A stretch of DNA of 9,853 bases from CAZJCK01 sp964544635 (GCA_964544635.1 CAZJCK010000100.1:1-9853); one strand, 5' to 3'; positions 1 to 7,291 are shown, counted from the stretch's first letter. The notes: generated by a model not told the origin, from the letters alone. A program made the numbers and translations.

Positions 1-1
1 T

Positions 2-103
2 TCTTTAGGCTCTCCCATGCCACAAATCACCGTTGCCAATGCGACCCACATCACCTATCTTCACACCCCACGACAAGTTGAAAGCGAAGCACATTACCGA
101 TGA
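2..103 (+). CDS. C-terminal tail of an upstream gene (partial, unidentified)
   Basis: One frame is open from the window edge to a TGA at 101-103 and encodes about 33 residues ending in VESEAHYR. The stop overlaps the ATG of the next gene as ATGA, a classic sign of translational coupling, and this is the main reason for calling it. I do not recognise the peptide. An internal ATG at 17 could start a tiny 28-residue ORF, but no ribosome binding site precedes it, so a truncated longer gene is more likely. Because only the tail is visible, chance openness over 100 bases cannot be ruled out. Confidence 0.4.
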   Translation, partial: SLGSPMPQITVANATHITYLHTPRQVESEAHYR

Positions 104-2592
104 AAGAACGCCTCGAAGCACAGTTCCTGCCGTTTGTCGTCAAGCCCGGACGCTATGCCGGCGGCGAACTCGGCCAGATCACCAAAGATCCGGACGGTCG
201 CACCTCGTATCTCCACGCCTACCCGGACAAGTACGAGGTCGGGCAGTCGTATCCCGGCCTGCAAACTATCTATCACATTGTCAACCACCACGATGACCTG
301 CTGTGTGAACGGGCCTTCGCACCCGACCGTGATGCCGAAGCTATCCTGCGCCGCGAGCAGATCCCGCTGTTCTCGCTCGAATCGAAACGTCCGGCGAACG
401 AGTTCGACGTTATCGGTTTCACCCTGCCGTTCGAACTGATCTACACCAATGTGCTCCAGATGATCGATCTGGCCGGTATCCCCTTGCGGGCCGCTGATCG
501 TTCCGACTCCGACCCGCTCATTATTGGCGGCGGCCCGATGGCGTTCAACCCGGAGCCGATGGCGGCGTTTTTCGATGCTTTTTTCATCGGCGACGCCGAA
601 GAGGGTCTGCCGGCGTTGCTGCATGTCGTCGGCGCCAATCGTGACCAGTCGCGTATTGAAAAACTGAAGGCGATCGTGCGCCAGGTCGAGTCGGTCTATG
701 TGCCGCGCTTCTACGCTGACGATCGCAAACCGATCAACGAGACCGCACCGGAGAAAGTCAAGTCGCGCCTGCTGCGCGAACTGAAGCCGGAGTACTATCC
801 GCCGCAGCCGCTGGTGCCGTTGATCGATACGGTGCATTCGCAGTTGCCGATCGAGATCATGCGGGGTTGCCCGCAGGGCTGTCGATTTTGCATGGCCGGA
901 CCGATTTACCGCCCCGTCCGCATGCGACCGGCCAACGATGTCCTGCGCCAGATCGATGAACAGTCGCGCGCTACCGGCTTTGAAGAGGTGTCGCTCCTGT
1001 CACTCTCCAGTTCCGACTATCCCGAGATCGAGCAGGTAGCGTCAACGGCGGCGCGACGTCTGGAGCCGCTCAGGATATCGCTGGTGCTGCCGTCGCTGCG
1101 CCCCGGCTCGATCAGCCCGAAACTGCTCGACGCCGTCGCCAGGGTACGCACCTCCAGCCTGACACTGGCCCCGGAGGCCGGCAGCGAACGGTTGCGCTCG
1201 TTCATACGCAAGGACTTTCCCGACGACGCAATCTATGACTCTGTGCGCATCGCCTTCGAAAAGGGCTGGACCACGATCAAACTGTATTTCATGGTCGGTC
1301 TGCCGACTGAAACTGACGATGACCTTCTCGGAATCGTCAATATAGTGCACAACGTATGGGATCTCGGCCGTAACTATGCGGGAAAAAAGACGATCAACGT
1401 CACTCTCTCACCGTTCGTGCCGAAACCAAACACGCCGTTTCAGTGGGACGAGATGATCGGTGTCGACGAAACGATACGCCGCATTCAATTCGTGCGTCGC
1501 AACTGCCGTATCCGCCAGGTTGCCTTTAAACATCACCTGGCCGAAACTGCGGTGCTCGAAACGGCGTTCGGTCGCGGCGGCAGGGAGTTGTGTGACGTTA
1601 TCGAAAAGGCCTTCAAAAACGGCCGGCGTTTCGATGCCTGGAGCGAAGAGTTCGATTACGATGCATGGGGGGAGGCATTCGAATCGTCGGGGCTGAGTAT
1701 CGATGATTACCTCAAACCTGTTCCGTTCTCCCGGCAGCTGCCGTGGGCACACATCGACAAGGGACTGTCGCACGAACACTTGCAGGCGCAGCGCCGTCAG
1801 ACATCAGCGCAACTGAAGGAGTTCACTCCTCGTTTCGAGAAGACGAACGAGCTGGAGCCGTCGATGGAGTTCGGTCGCGGCAAGAAGAAAGTCGCGTCGC
1901 AATCCGGCGCCGCCCCGACCAAGTCGCGTCTGCGGTTGCGCTGGGGCAAGACCGAACGGTGCAAATACATGTCGCATCTCGAGAACTGCAAGGCGATCGA
2001 ACGGGCATTGCGACGGGCCCGGCTGCCGGTCGAGTACTCGCAGGGCTTCAACCCGGGTATGAAATTGTCGTTCGGGCCGCCCCTGCCGCTCGGCTTTACC
2101 TCCGACGCCGAACTGGTCGATATTACGCTCGATCGTCCGGTGATGGACCACATGGTGGACGAGCTGAAGCAGCGCATGCCGGAGGGGATGCGTATCATCG
2201 ACGCCGGTACGTCGCTGGCGCGATCGGTGTCGCTCACGGCTGCCATCAACCGCGCCCGCTACGGCATACCGCTGGCGGTTTTCCCGGACCGCGACAAGGC
2301 TCGGGCGCGCATCGATGAGCTGCTGGCCGCCGATCAACTCGACATCGAGCGTGAAAGCAAGAAAGGTGTCAAGACGGTCGATTTGCGACCGGGTATCTTC
2401 CGTATCGAGATCGTCGGCGACCAGGTCGAGATGGTTCTCGGGCTGGGCGATGCCGGTTATGTCCGGCCAACCGAGGTTGCGTCGCTGATTGACGATACCG
2501 TCGATCAACGTCTCTACTCGGTGAAGATCCATCGTGCCGCCATGTTCCGAGTCGACAAGGATGGCAGTATGACCGACGGAATGCTGTTGTAG
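100..2592 (+). CDS. TIGR03960-type B12-binding radical SAM protein fused to a DUF2344 (TIGR03936) domain
   Basis: This is a large (830 aa) cytoplasmic radical SAM enzyme of unknown substrate. The N-terminal part (about 1-240) resembles the B12-binding-like domain of this family, with YPDKYEVGQS near residue 41 and GGGPMAFNPEP at 143-153. The radical SAM core follows, with the cluster-binding CxxxCxxC at Cys257, Cys261 and Cys264, and the family's FVPKPNTPFQW at 439-449. After a basic linker, residues from about 608 to the end match the DUF2344 'radical SAM-linked' domain (KYMSHLENCKAIERALRRA, then YSQGFNPGMKLSFGPPLPLG). The one-chain architecture is known for this family; elsewhere the two parts can be separate genes. 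The start gives the expected KPGRYAGGE N-terminus and overlaps the preceding stop by ATGA. rsmB follows six bases after the stop, so co-expression is likely. A role in RNA or ribosome modification is only suggested by the neighbour. Confidence 0.93.
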   Translation: MKERLEAQFLPFVVKPGRYAGGELGQITKDPDGRTSYLHAYPDKYEVGQSYPGLQTIYHIVNHHDDLLCERAFAPDRDAEAILRREQIPLFSLESKRPANEFDVIGFTLPFELIYTNVLQMIDLAGIPLRAADRSDSDPLIIGGGPMAFNPEPMAAFFDAFFIGDAEEGLPALLHVVGANRDQSRIEKLKAIVRQVESVYVPRFYADDRKPINETAPEKVKSRLLRELKPEYYPPQPLVPLIDTVHSQLPIEIMRGCPQGCRFCMAGPIYRPVRMRPANDVLRQIDEQSRATGFEEVSLLSLSSSDYPEIEQVASTAARRLEPLRISLVLPSLRPGSISPKLLDAVARVRTSSLTLAPEAGSERLRSFIRKDFPDDAIYDSVRIAFEKGWTTIKLYFMVGLPTETDDDLLGIVNIVHNVWDLGRNYAGKKTINVTLSPFVPKPNTPFQWDEMIGVDETIRRIQFVRRNCRIRQVAFKHHLAETAVLETAFGRGGRELCDVIEKAFKNGRRFDAWSEEFDYDAWGEAFESSGLSIDDYLKPVPFSRQLPWAHIDKGLSHEHLQAQRRQTSAQLKEFTPRFEKTNELEPSMEFGRGKKKVASQSGAAPTKSRLRLRWGKTERCKYMSHLENCKAIERALRRARLPVEYSQGFNPGMKLSFGPPLPLGFTSDAELVDITLDRPVMDHMVDELKQRMPEGMRIIDAGTSLARSVSLTAAINRARYGIPLAVFPDRDKARARIDELLAADQLDIERESKKGVKTVDLRPGIFRIEIVGDQVEMVLGLGDAGYVRPTEVASLIDDTVDQRLYSVKIHRAAMFRVDKDGSMTDGMLL

Positions 2593-2598
2593 TCAGAT

Positions 2599-3963
2599 AT
2601 GAGTGTGCCTGCCAAAAAGAAGGGTTCGGATCAGTATGATCCGGTTCGCCTGGCGGCGGTCGAGGCGATGATCTTGATTGAACAGGGTGACCAGGCCGAG
2701 GACGCCATCGCCACCGTCTGCGCCCACCGCAACTTTCGGTCGATCGACCATCGTTTTCTCCAGACGCTTGTTAACGGCGCCACCAAGATGCGACGTCGTC
2801 TGGACTACGAGATCAAGTTCTACCTCGCCCGGCCGTCAGCGGCTCTGCCATTGAAATTGTCCAACGTATTGCGCCTCGGCTTCTACCAACTGCGCTTCGC
2901 CGACAAGGTGCCGGAAGCGGCGGCGGTGAATGAAACCGTGAATCTCGCACGCTACCTGATCGATCGTACCCGGGGTAACCTGGTTAATGCCGTCATGCGG
3001 GCATCGCTGCGCCAGCCCGACAAAGTGCGCTATCCGAAGCGCGACAGCGAGCCGACCAGGTACCTCGGGGTAATGTACAGCTACCCGGATCACTTCGTTC
3101 AGTATTGTCTCGACGAATTCGGGTTTGATCGAACCGAGGCGTTGTTGAAAGTTTACAACGCCCCGCCGCGCGTCTGCTACCGGGTGAACTATCTCAAGGC
3201 GAAGCCCGACGAGGTGGCGGCGATGCTGGAGGAGCACGGGGTGAGCTTTCATCGCAGCACGAACCTCGACGAGTTCATTTATATCGATCAGACCGGCCTG
3301 CCGCTGCACGAGGAATTGATCGCGACGGGAAAGGTGTTCGTGCAGGATGAATCGGCCGGGCTGGTGGCGCGGCTGGTCAACCCGAAGCAGGGGATGAACG
3401 TCGTCGACTTGACTGCGGCCCCGGGCGGTAAGACCACCCACATGGCGATCCGCATGCGCGACAAAGGGCGGGTGACCGCTGTCGACAAGTCACACTCGCG
3501 GCTGAAGCTGGTCGAAGAAAACGCCAGGCGTCTGGGGATACGCATCATTTCGCCGGTGGCCGCCGACATGGCCGATTTCAAGGGCGGCCCGTTCGATCGC
3601 GTTCTCCTCGATCCGCCCTGCACCGGCTGGGGGACCGCCGGCAAGCATGCCGACCTGCGCTGGGCCAAGTCGCCGGCCGATATCCAGAACCTGACGAAAA
3701 TCCAAACGATGATGATCGACCGGGCAGCGCGTCTGGTCAAACCGGGCGGGGTGCTGGTCTACTCGACCTGCAGCATCATCAGGGCCGAAAACGACCAGGT
3801 TGTCGAGGAGTTCCTGCTGCGCAACAAGCAGTTCAGTATCGATTCGGCCGAAACGTTCTTCGACAAGTCCCTGGTTACCGAGCGGGGCTTTGTAAAGACC
3901 TACCCGGACCATCCGGAAATGGACGGTGCTTTTGCCGCCAGGCTCATACTGGAACCGGAATAA
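2599..3963 (+). CDS. rsmB: 16S rRNA (cytosine-C5)-methyltransferase RsmB (Fmu/Sun)
   Basis: The 454-residue protein has the full RsmB layout. A NusB-like RNA-binding domain (about 12-145) is followed by a SAM-dependent methyltransferase domain of the NOP2/Sun family. The SAM-binding motif DLTAAPGGKT is at 270-279. DPPCTGWG at 338-345 supplies Cys341 and YSTCS at 388-392 supplies Cys391. Their 50-residue spacing equals that of Cys325 and Cys375 in E. coli RsmB, where the second cysteine attacks cytosine C6 and the first aids product release. The known reaction is m5C formation at 16S position 967 (E. coli numbering). The gene starts six bases after the radical SAM stop, with no good Shine-Dalgarno, so it is probably translated by coupling. 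Length and motifs look intact. Confidence 0.95.
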   Translation: MSVPAKKKGSDQYDPVRLAAVEAMILIEQGDQAEDAIATVCAHRNFRSIDHRFLQTLVNGATKMRRRLDYEIKFYLARPSAALPLKLSNVLRLGFYQLRFADKVPEAAAVNETVNLARYLIDRTRGNLVNAVMRASLRQPDKVRYPKRDSEPTRYLGVMYSYPDHFVQYCLDEFGFDRTEALLKVYNAPPRVCYRVNYLKAKPDEVAAMLEEHGVSFHRSTNLDEFIYIDQTGLPLHEELIATGKVFVQDESAGLVARLVNPKQGMNVVDLTAAPGGKTTHMAIRMRDKGRVTAVDKSHSRLKLVEENARRLGIRIISPVAADMADFKGGPFDRVLLDPPCTGWGTAGKHADLRWAKSPADIQNLTKIQTMMIDRAARLVKPGGVLVYSTCSIIRAENDQVVEEFLLRNKQFSIDSAETFFDKSLVTERGFVKTYPDHPEMDGAFAARLILEPE

Positions 3964-4065
3964 CCCGTTGTTTTTCTAATTGATTTTGTCCAACCGGACA
4001 CCGACTGTGCGGGTATAAGACAAGCGCCGAAAACCGGCCGAGCGACGAACACGGATGTTAATGAT
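3964..4065 (+). promoter_or_regulatory. Intergenic region with possible promoter for the PASTA gene
   Basis: This 102-base gap holds a TATAAG at 4014-4019 that could be a -10 box, about 47 bases before the PASTA start. No convincing -35 box lies at the usual distance. A perfect short inverted repeat, TGTCC/GGACA with loop AACC, lies at 3987-4000, just upstream, and could be an operator half-site pair or chance. A weak hairpin (AACCGG 3953-3958 with CCCGTT 3964-3969, one mismatch) followed by five T at 3971-3975 might attenuate rsmB transcripts, but the stem is poor. Confidence 0.3.
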
Positions 4066-4875
4066 ATGAATCAGCCACGTGCCTCACGGCTCAACCAGGG
4101 CAAGGCCCGCAAGGAATCGCGACTCGAACAATGGCTGCCGCTGGGCAGCTGGCAGCGGCGTATGGTGCTCTGGCTGGGAGTTCCCCTGCTGGCGCTGATC
4201 ATTATCACCCTCATCGTCGATCGCGTCGTTATGCCGATGGTTACCCGTCACGGCACCGAATTCACCCTGCCCGACTTTACCGGACAGGAACTGGTCGAGG
4301 CCCGCATGCATCTGGTCGATCTCAACCTCAGCCATGAAGTGACATCCGAAGAGTTCGCCCCCAATGTTCCGGCCGGTGTCATTCTCAACCAGTTCCCGAT
4401 CCCCGGTACTGAGGTCAAAGAGGGGCGGTTGATCAAGTTTGTCGTATCGCTTGGCCAGAAACAGGTCAAGGTGCCGAACACGGCCGGCGAGTCGGTGCGC
4501 CAGGCAATGCTCGATTTGGAGACGGCCGGCCTGATACTCGGTGAGATTGCGTGGGCCTTTTCCGATACCCTGCCCGAACGGGTGGTGGTGTTTTCCTATC
4601 CGGCAACGGGCACCGAGGTGCCGATGGGCTCGCCGGTCAACCTGATGGTCAACCGCGGCCGGGCATCGAACTTCACGTTCGTGCCCGGCGTGAGCGGTCT
4701 GACTCTGTCGGAGGCACGAAAACGCCTCGAGGACAAACAGCTTCGGGTGGGATTGATTTCGTATCGGACGGATGAGAATTATTTGCCGGAGACCGTGCTG
4801 GAGCAGTCGGAGCCGGAGGGGACGGAACTGGATATTGGCACCGAGATCGATCTGGTTGTGAGTACGACGGAGTAG
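4066..4875 (+). CDS. Membrane-anchored protein with three PASTA domains, no kinase
   Basis: The 269-residue protein has a basic cytoplasmic N-terminus (1-32), one transmembrane helix at about 33-53 (MVLWLGVPLLALIIITLIV) and an extracytoplasmic part made of three PASTA repeats, roughly 64-131, 132-199 and 203-267. Each repeat shows the family's pattern: a 'LPDFTGQ/VPNTAGE/VPGVSGL' opening, a helix with an alanine-rich core, and a closing 'P.(A)GTEV..G....L.VS' strand. PASTA domains in Ser/Thr kinases and penicillin-binding proteins bind cell-wall fragments or act as wall-positioning spacers. Here no kinase or transpeptidase domain is present, so a scaffold or sensor role at peptidoglycan is inferred. 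Small PASTA proteins next to rsmB are a recurring arrangement in some phyla. No clear Shine-Dalgarno precedes the ATG; nearby ATGs at 4055 and 4061 are out of frame. Confidence 0.9.
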   Translation: MNQPRASRLNQGKARKESRLEQWLPLGSWQRRMVLWLGVPLLALIIITLIVDRVVMPMVTRHGTEFTLPDFTGQELVEARMHLVDLNLSHEVTSEEFAPNVPAGVILNQFPIPGTEVKEGRLIKFVVSLGQKQVKVPNTAGESVRQAMLDLETAGLILGEIAWAFSDTLPERVVVFSYPATGTEVPMGSPVNLMVNRGRASNFTFVPGVSGLTLSEARKRLEDKQLRVGLISYRTDENYLPETVLEQSEPEGTELDIGTEIDLVVSTTE

Positions 4876-4887
4876 GCTGTTCTTAAA

Positions 4888-4909
4888 CGGCAGACGAGCC
4901 CGTCTGCCG
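4888..4909. terminator. Perfect hairpin between two convergent genes, likely terminator
   Basis: CGGCAGACG at 4888-4896 is exactly complementary to CGTCTGCCG at 4901-4909, giving a nine-pair, G/C-rich stem with a four-base loop (AGCC). It sits 12 bases past the PASTA stop and 14 bases past the PAP2 stop on the other strand. Read on the minus strand the stem is followed by TTTAAGAA, a weak U-tract; on the plus strand there is none. It best fits a terminator for the minus-strand PAP2 gene, possibly working in both directions. Confidence 0.6.
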
Positions 4910-4923
4910 GCCGCGTCACCGCA

Positions 4924-5793
4924 TCACCACACCAACCGCATACCCATACCAAACGTCCGGCCATCGGAGAACGGCACAATGCTCAACTCTTTGGCGTTGT
5001 CCCACTCGGCACGGCGGGACTGGTTGCGATTCATGATCCCCTTTGCCACAAACCAGCCGTACAGCGCGCCGGCGTAGACATCCGATGGCCAGTGGCCCTT
5101 CGATGTCATCCGCTCGACAAACACACCCGACGCTACCGTATACGACGCCACCGTCACCGGCCAGAAATCGATATGTTCACTGACCACCGCCGCCGACATG
5201 ATGATGTTGGTGCTGTGTCCCGACGGAAACGAGGTGCCGTCGTCGAACTTAAACGAACGCGGACCATGAGTGAGTGGTCGGCGCCGTCCAATGGTGCGGT
5301 TCAATACATTCTTGATCGAACCGGCAATATAGTAGGTTTCGAACAGGTCAAAGGTAATGGCGCGGAACGGTTCGAGGCCTGAAAGGTACCCTGCGACCAA
5401 ACCACCGACGTACCACTTCGCCACCTCACCACCGTCACCAAGGGGGCCGAAGTATTCACCCACCTCGCGCAGTGGACGGATCGGGAACTCATCCTGGTTG
5501 CGCTGGAACAGGTCGTAAATTTCCTGGTCGTAGATAAAAATGAGGCCGCCGCCGACCACGATCCCGCCGAGGATCAATGCCGAGTTCCTGTCGAGTCGCG
5601 CCGGGGATGAGTAGATATAGGCGGCGTCGGAGACAAACGCCTCGGCGCCGTAAGCGATGTCGCCGAAAAAGTTCCTGTCTCGATCATCCGTCGAACCATC
5701 AGACTCTTGTGCGGCCAACGGTGTGATCAGCAAACACAGGATCAGCCCGGCGAACAACGGTATCGAGGCGATGCAATGAGACGGTTTAGTCAT
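4924..5793 (-). CDS. Secreted/periplasmic PAP2-family phosphatase with variant motif 1
   Basis: From the ATG at 5793 the product is 289 residues. It opens with a signal peptide (hydrophobic 8-26, likely cut after Ala28 in PLAAQ); the longer GTG start at 5865 would bury this signal, so I reject it. PAP2 motif 2 is PSGH (190-193, His193). Motif 3 is Arg228-x5-His234-x3-Asp238, giving the histidine/aspartate catalytic pair. Motif 1 (KxxxxxxRP) reads N165-x6-R172-P173, with Asn in place of the usual Lys. The family removes phosphate from lipid phosphates or other phosphomonoesters on the outer face of the membrane, as in undecaprenyl-PP or lipid A phosphatases; the substrate here is unknown. Other hydrophobic segments lie at about 71-85 and 121-160. 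The last 20 residues form an alternating strand ending in Trp, like an outer-membrane barrel tail. It converges on the PASTA gene. Confidence 0.85.
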   Translation of the reverse strand: MTKPSHCIASIPLFAGLILCLLITPLAAQESDGSTDDRDRNFFGDIAYGAEAFVSDAAYIYSSPARLDRNSALILGGIVVGGGLIFIYDQEIYDLFQRNQDEFPIRPLREVGEYFGPLGDGGEVAKWYVGGLVAGYLSGLEPFRAITFDLFETYYIAGSIKNVLNRTIGRRRPLTHGPRSFKFDDGTSFPSGHSTNIIMSAAVVSEHIDFWPVTVASYTVASGVFVERMTSKGHWPSDVYAGALYGWFVAKGIMNRNQSRRAEWDNAKELSIVPFSDGRTFGMGMRLVW

Positions 5794-5820
5794 GAGCACA
5801 TCTATATCACTTTTCCGGTT

Positions 5821-5848
5821 CTTATACAAGCAAATCGGGGCTTGTTCA
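5821..5848 (-). promoter_or_regulatory. Candidate promoter for the PAP2 gene
   Basis: On the minus strand TGAACA (5848-5843, four of six matches to the -35 consensus) and TATAAG (5826-5821, five of six to the -10 consensus) are 16 bases apart. The expected start of transcription lies about 20 bases before the PAP2 ATG. This also supports the shorter PAP2 start, since the GTG at 5865 would lie upstream of the promoter. Confidence 0.4.
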
Positions 5849-5852
5849 CTGC

Positions 5853-5881
5853 TTGACCGCCGCACTTGCAGGTTCTACCTT
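5853..5881 (+). promoter_or_regulatory. Candidate promoter directly before the hydrolase ATG
   Basis: TTGACC at 5853-5858 matches five of six -35 consensus bases. At 17 bases' distance lies TACCTT (5876-5881), a weak -10. The -10 ends seven bases before the ATG at 5889, so a transcript from here would begin at or next to the start codon. The TTG at 5853 could instead be a start codon for the same reading frame; the two readings exclude each other. Confidence 0.3.
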
Positions 5882-5888
5882 TGTGACC

Positions 5889-6746
5889 ATGTACGACGGT
5901 GAAATCATCGCGCGCGATCCGGTCGAACTGAAGCCCTACCTCAGGCAGATCGTCGCCAAGACGTACTCAGAGGACCTGCTCACCGATACCGTAGTGGAGA
6001 AGCTGACGTATGGCTCGAGCGGCCTGAAGGTGAAGGGGTATGTCGCCCGTCCGGCGGCACCCGGCATGTATCCGGTGCTCATATGGAATCGCGGCGGTAA
6101 CGATGACCGCGGCGCCCTGGATGATCTGCTGGCGTACCTTATCCTGGCCTCCACGGCCGTCTGGGGGTACACGGTGCTGGCGACTCAGTATCGCGGCAAT
6201 ATGGGGTCGGATGGTGATGGCGACGACTGGGGCGGGAAAGATCTCGACGATGCGCTTCATCTTCTGAAAGTCGCCGACGAACTGGAGTTCGCCGATTGCT
6301 ACCGCGTGGCCATCGAGGGCGCTTCGCGCGGTGGTATGACTACCTACCGCGCGCTGCGCGAAAAGCCGGTCTTCTCGTGCGCTATGGTGCATGCCGGACT
6401 GGTCGATCTGTTCGGTATCATGCAGCACAGTGAACGGTTCCACCGGTATATCAACAAGTTGTTTGGCGATTTGTCGGAGGATGAGCGCGATGTCAAGCTG
6501 CGTGAATTATCGGCTGTCCATTTTGCCGACAAACTGCCCAAGGACACGCCGATACTTCTTATGCACGGCGACAAGGATGACACCATCCCGATCAAACAGT
6601 CGGAGGGGATGGTCGAGCAGTTGCAGAAGCACGATGTTCCCCACGAATTTCATGTCATCGAAGGGGGCGGCCACGTGGCACTCAAGGACGGCAGCTACCA
6701 GCAGATCGACAAGCTGCGCAAGGCATGGCTGGAAAAGTACGTCTGA
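5889..6746 (+). CDS. Alpha/beta hydrolase of the prolyl oligopeptidase (S9-like) family
   Basis: From the ATG at 5889 the protein has 285 residues; a TTG at 5853 would add 12. No signal peptide is visible, so it is probably cytoplasmic. The alpha/beta-hydrolase triad can be read directly: nucleophile Ser146 in GASRGG, Asp230 in HGDKDDTIP, and His262 in EGGGHVA. Upstream, RGGNDDRGALDD and ATQYRGNMGSDGDGDDWGGKDLDDA match the oxyanion-hole and loop regions of the peptidase S9 catalytic domain. The N-terminal beta-propeller of true prolyl oligopeptidases is absent, replaced by a short strand-rich segment (about 1-60), so this is a stand-alone catalytic domain. The substrate, whether a peptide, an ester or an acylated sugar, cannot be told. 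No Shine-Dalgarno precedes either start. It is divergent from PAP2 and convergent with the DinB-like gene. Confidence 0.85.
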   Translation: MYDGEIIARDPVELKPYLRQIVAKTYSEDLLTDTVVEKLTYGSSGLKVKGYVARPAAPGMYPVLIWNRGGNDDRGALDDLLAYLILASTAVWGYTVLATQYRGNMGSDGDGDDWGGKDLDDALHLLKVADELEFADCYRVAIEGASRGGMTTYRALREKPVFSCAMVHAGLVDLFGIMQHSERFHRYINKLFGDLSEDERDVKLRELSAVHFADKLPKDTPILLMHGDKDDTIPIKQSEGMVEQLQKHDVPHEFHVIEGGGHVALKDGSYQQIDKLRKAWLEKYV

Positions 6747-6751
6747 AACCC

Positions 6752-6772
6752 GCGCGACAAAGCTGTCGGCGC
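6752..6772. terminator. Imperfect hairpin between convergent genes
   Basis: GCGCGACA (6752-6759) pairs with TGTC-GCGC (6764-6767, 6769-6772) with one bulged G and a four-base loop AAGC. It fills most of the 25-base gap between the hydrolase and DinB-like stops and overlaps the latter stop by one base. Neither strand has a U-tract, so termination is inferred mainly from position. Confidence 0.35.
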
Positions 6773-7275
6773 TACATCCGCCACTCTTTCTTCGTCAACT
6801 GTGCAATCTGGATCAGGTGATGCACCGCGTGGTCGATGTAATCGTTCACCAGTATCAACACATTTCCCGGCTCATCCGCCGGATGCTTCTTCATGAGAAT
6901 GGTGTTGAGAGTATGCTTCTCCCGGGGCGCCAGCAAATCTTCCTCAGAGTTTCTCTTTACCGTGTGCAACAGCAGTCGATTGTAGTTCAGCCACAGGTGC
7001 CGCAACTCAATCCAGTCACATTGCTGGTAATACTGCTTCGTCACCCAGCCCTCCTGGTCGTAACCGTCGAAGAGCATATCGTCCTGCAACAGGGCCAATA
7101 CGATGCGGCGGTGATTGTTGGCGGTTGAGTCGATCAAATGCCCCAGCAACTCCTTCGGGGACCAGCGGTCGGGATCGATCTTGCGCATGGCGGAACGATC
7201 ATGTATGTCGGACAACAGCGGCGATGCCGCCAGCAGCATCCGATTGAACTTCTTGACAACATCATCCTTCGTCAT
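6772..7275 (-). CDS. DinB-superfamily protein (DinB_2-like four-helix metalloprotein)
   Basis: The 167-residue protein matches the DinB/YfiT four-helix fold. The helix-1/2 region carries WSPKELLGHLIDSTANNH with His46 (and His55), and the last helix carries DYIDHAVHHL with His149 and His153. This is the usual three-histidine metal site of the superfamily (first His in the 'LLGHL' helix, two His spaced by three in the last helix). Known members include thiol transferases such as bacillithiol S-transferases, maleylpyruvate isomerase and many proteins of unknown role; the substrate here is not visible. The ATG at 7275 is preferred over the adjacent GTG (7278) because a GGAG lies eight bases upstream. 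It begins 16 bases after the beta-lactamase-like gene on the same strand, so the two probably form one transcript. Confidence 0.85.
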   Translation of the reverse strand: MTKDDVVKKFNRMLLAASPLLSDIHDRSAMRKIDPDRWSPKELLGHLIDSTANNHRRIVLALLQDDMLFDGYDQEGWVTKQYYQQCDWIELRHLWLNYNRLLLHTVKRNSEEDLLAPREKHTLNTILMKKHPADEPGNVLILVNDYIDHAVHHLIQIAQLTKKEWRM

Positions 7276-7283
7276 CACCGTAA

Positions 7284-7287
7284 CTCC
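7284..7287 (-). promoter_or_regulatory. Shine-Dalgarno GGAG of the DinB-like gene
   Basis: GGAG on the minus strand, eight bases before the ATG at 7275 and inside the 16-base gap after the preceding stop. It is one of only two clear Shine-Dalgarno sites in the window, and it decides the start between ATG and the adjoining GTG. Confidence 0.55.
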
Positions 7288-7291
7288 GTCG

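Noticed and set aside
94..837. Long minus-strand open frame (247 codons) inside the radical SAM gene
   Set aside because: It is Arg/Asp/Gln-rich with no motif or signal, and the plus strand carries a clear protein. It is a shadow caused by G/C-rich third positions.
1804..2532. 242-codon minus-strand open frame opposite the DUF2344 domain
   Set aside because: Same shadow pattern, with no start signal and no recognisable domain.
2836..3441. 201-codon minus-strand open frame opposite rsmB
   Set aside because: The plus strand encodes a complete RsmB with all motifs; the antisense frame has shadow composition.
5794..5865. GTG start at 5865 for the PAP2 gene
   Set aside because: It would add 24 residues before a normal signal peptide and start upstream of the likely promoter.
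6391..7128. 245-codon plus-strand frame spanning the hydrolase end and the DinB-like gene
   Set aside because: It is rich in Ser, Cys and Arg as frame-shifted shadows are, and crosses two well-supported genes on different strands.
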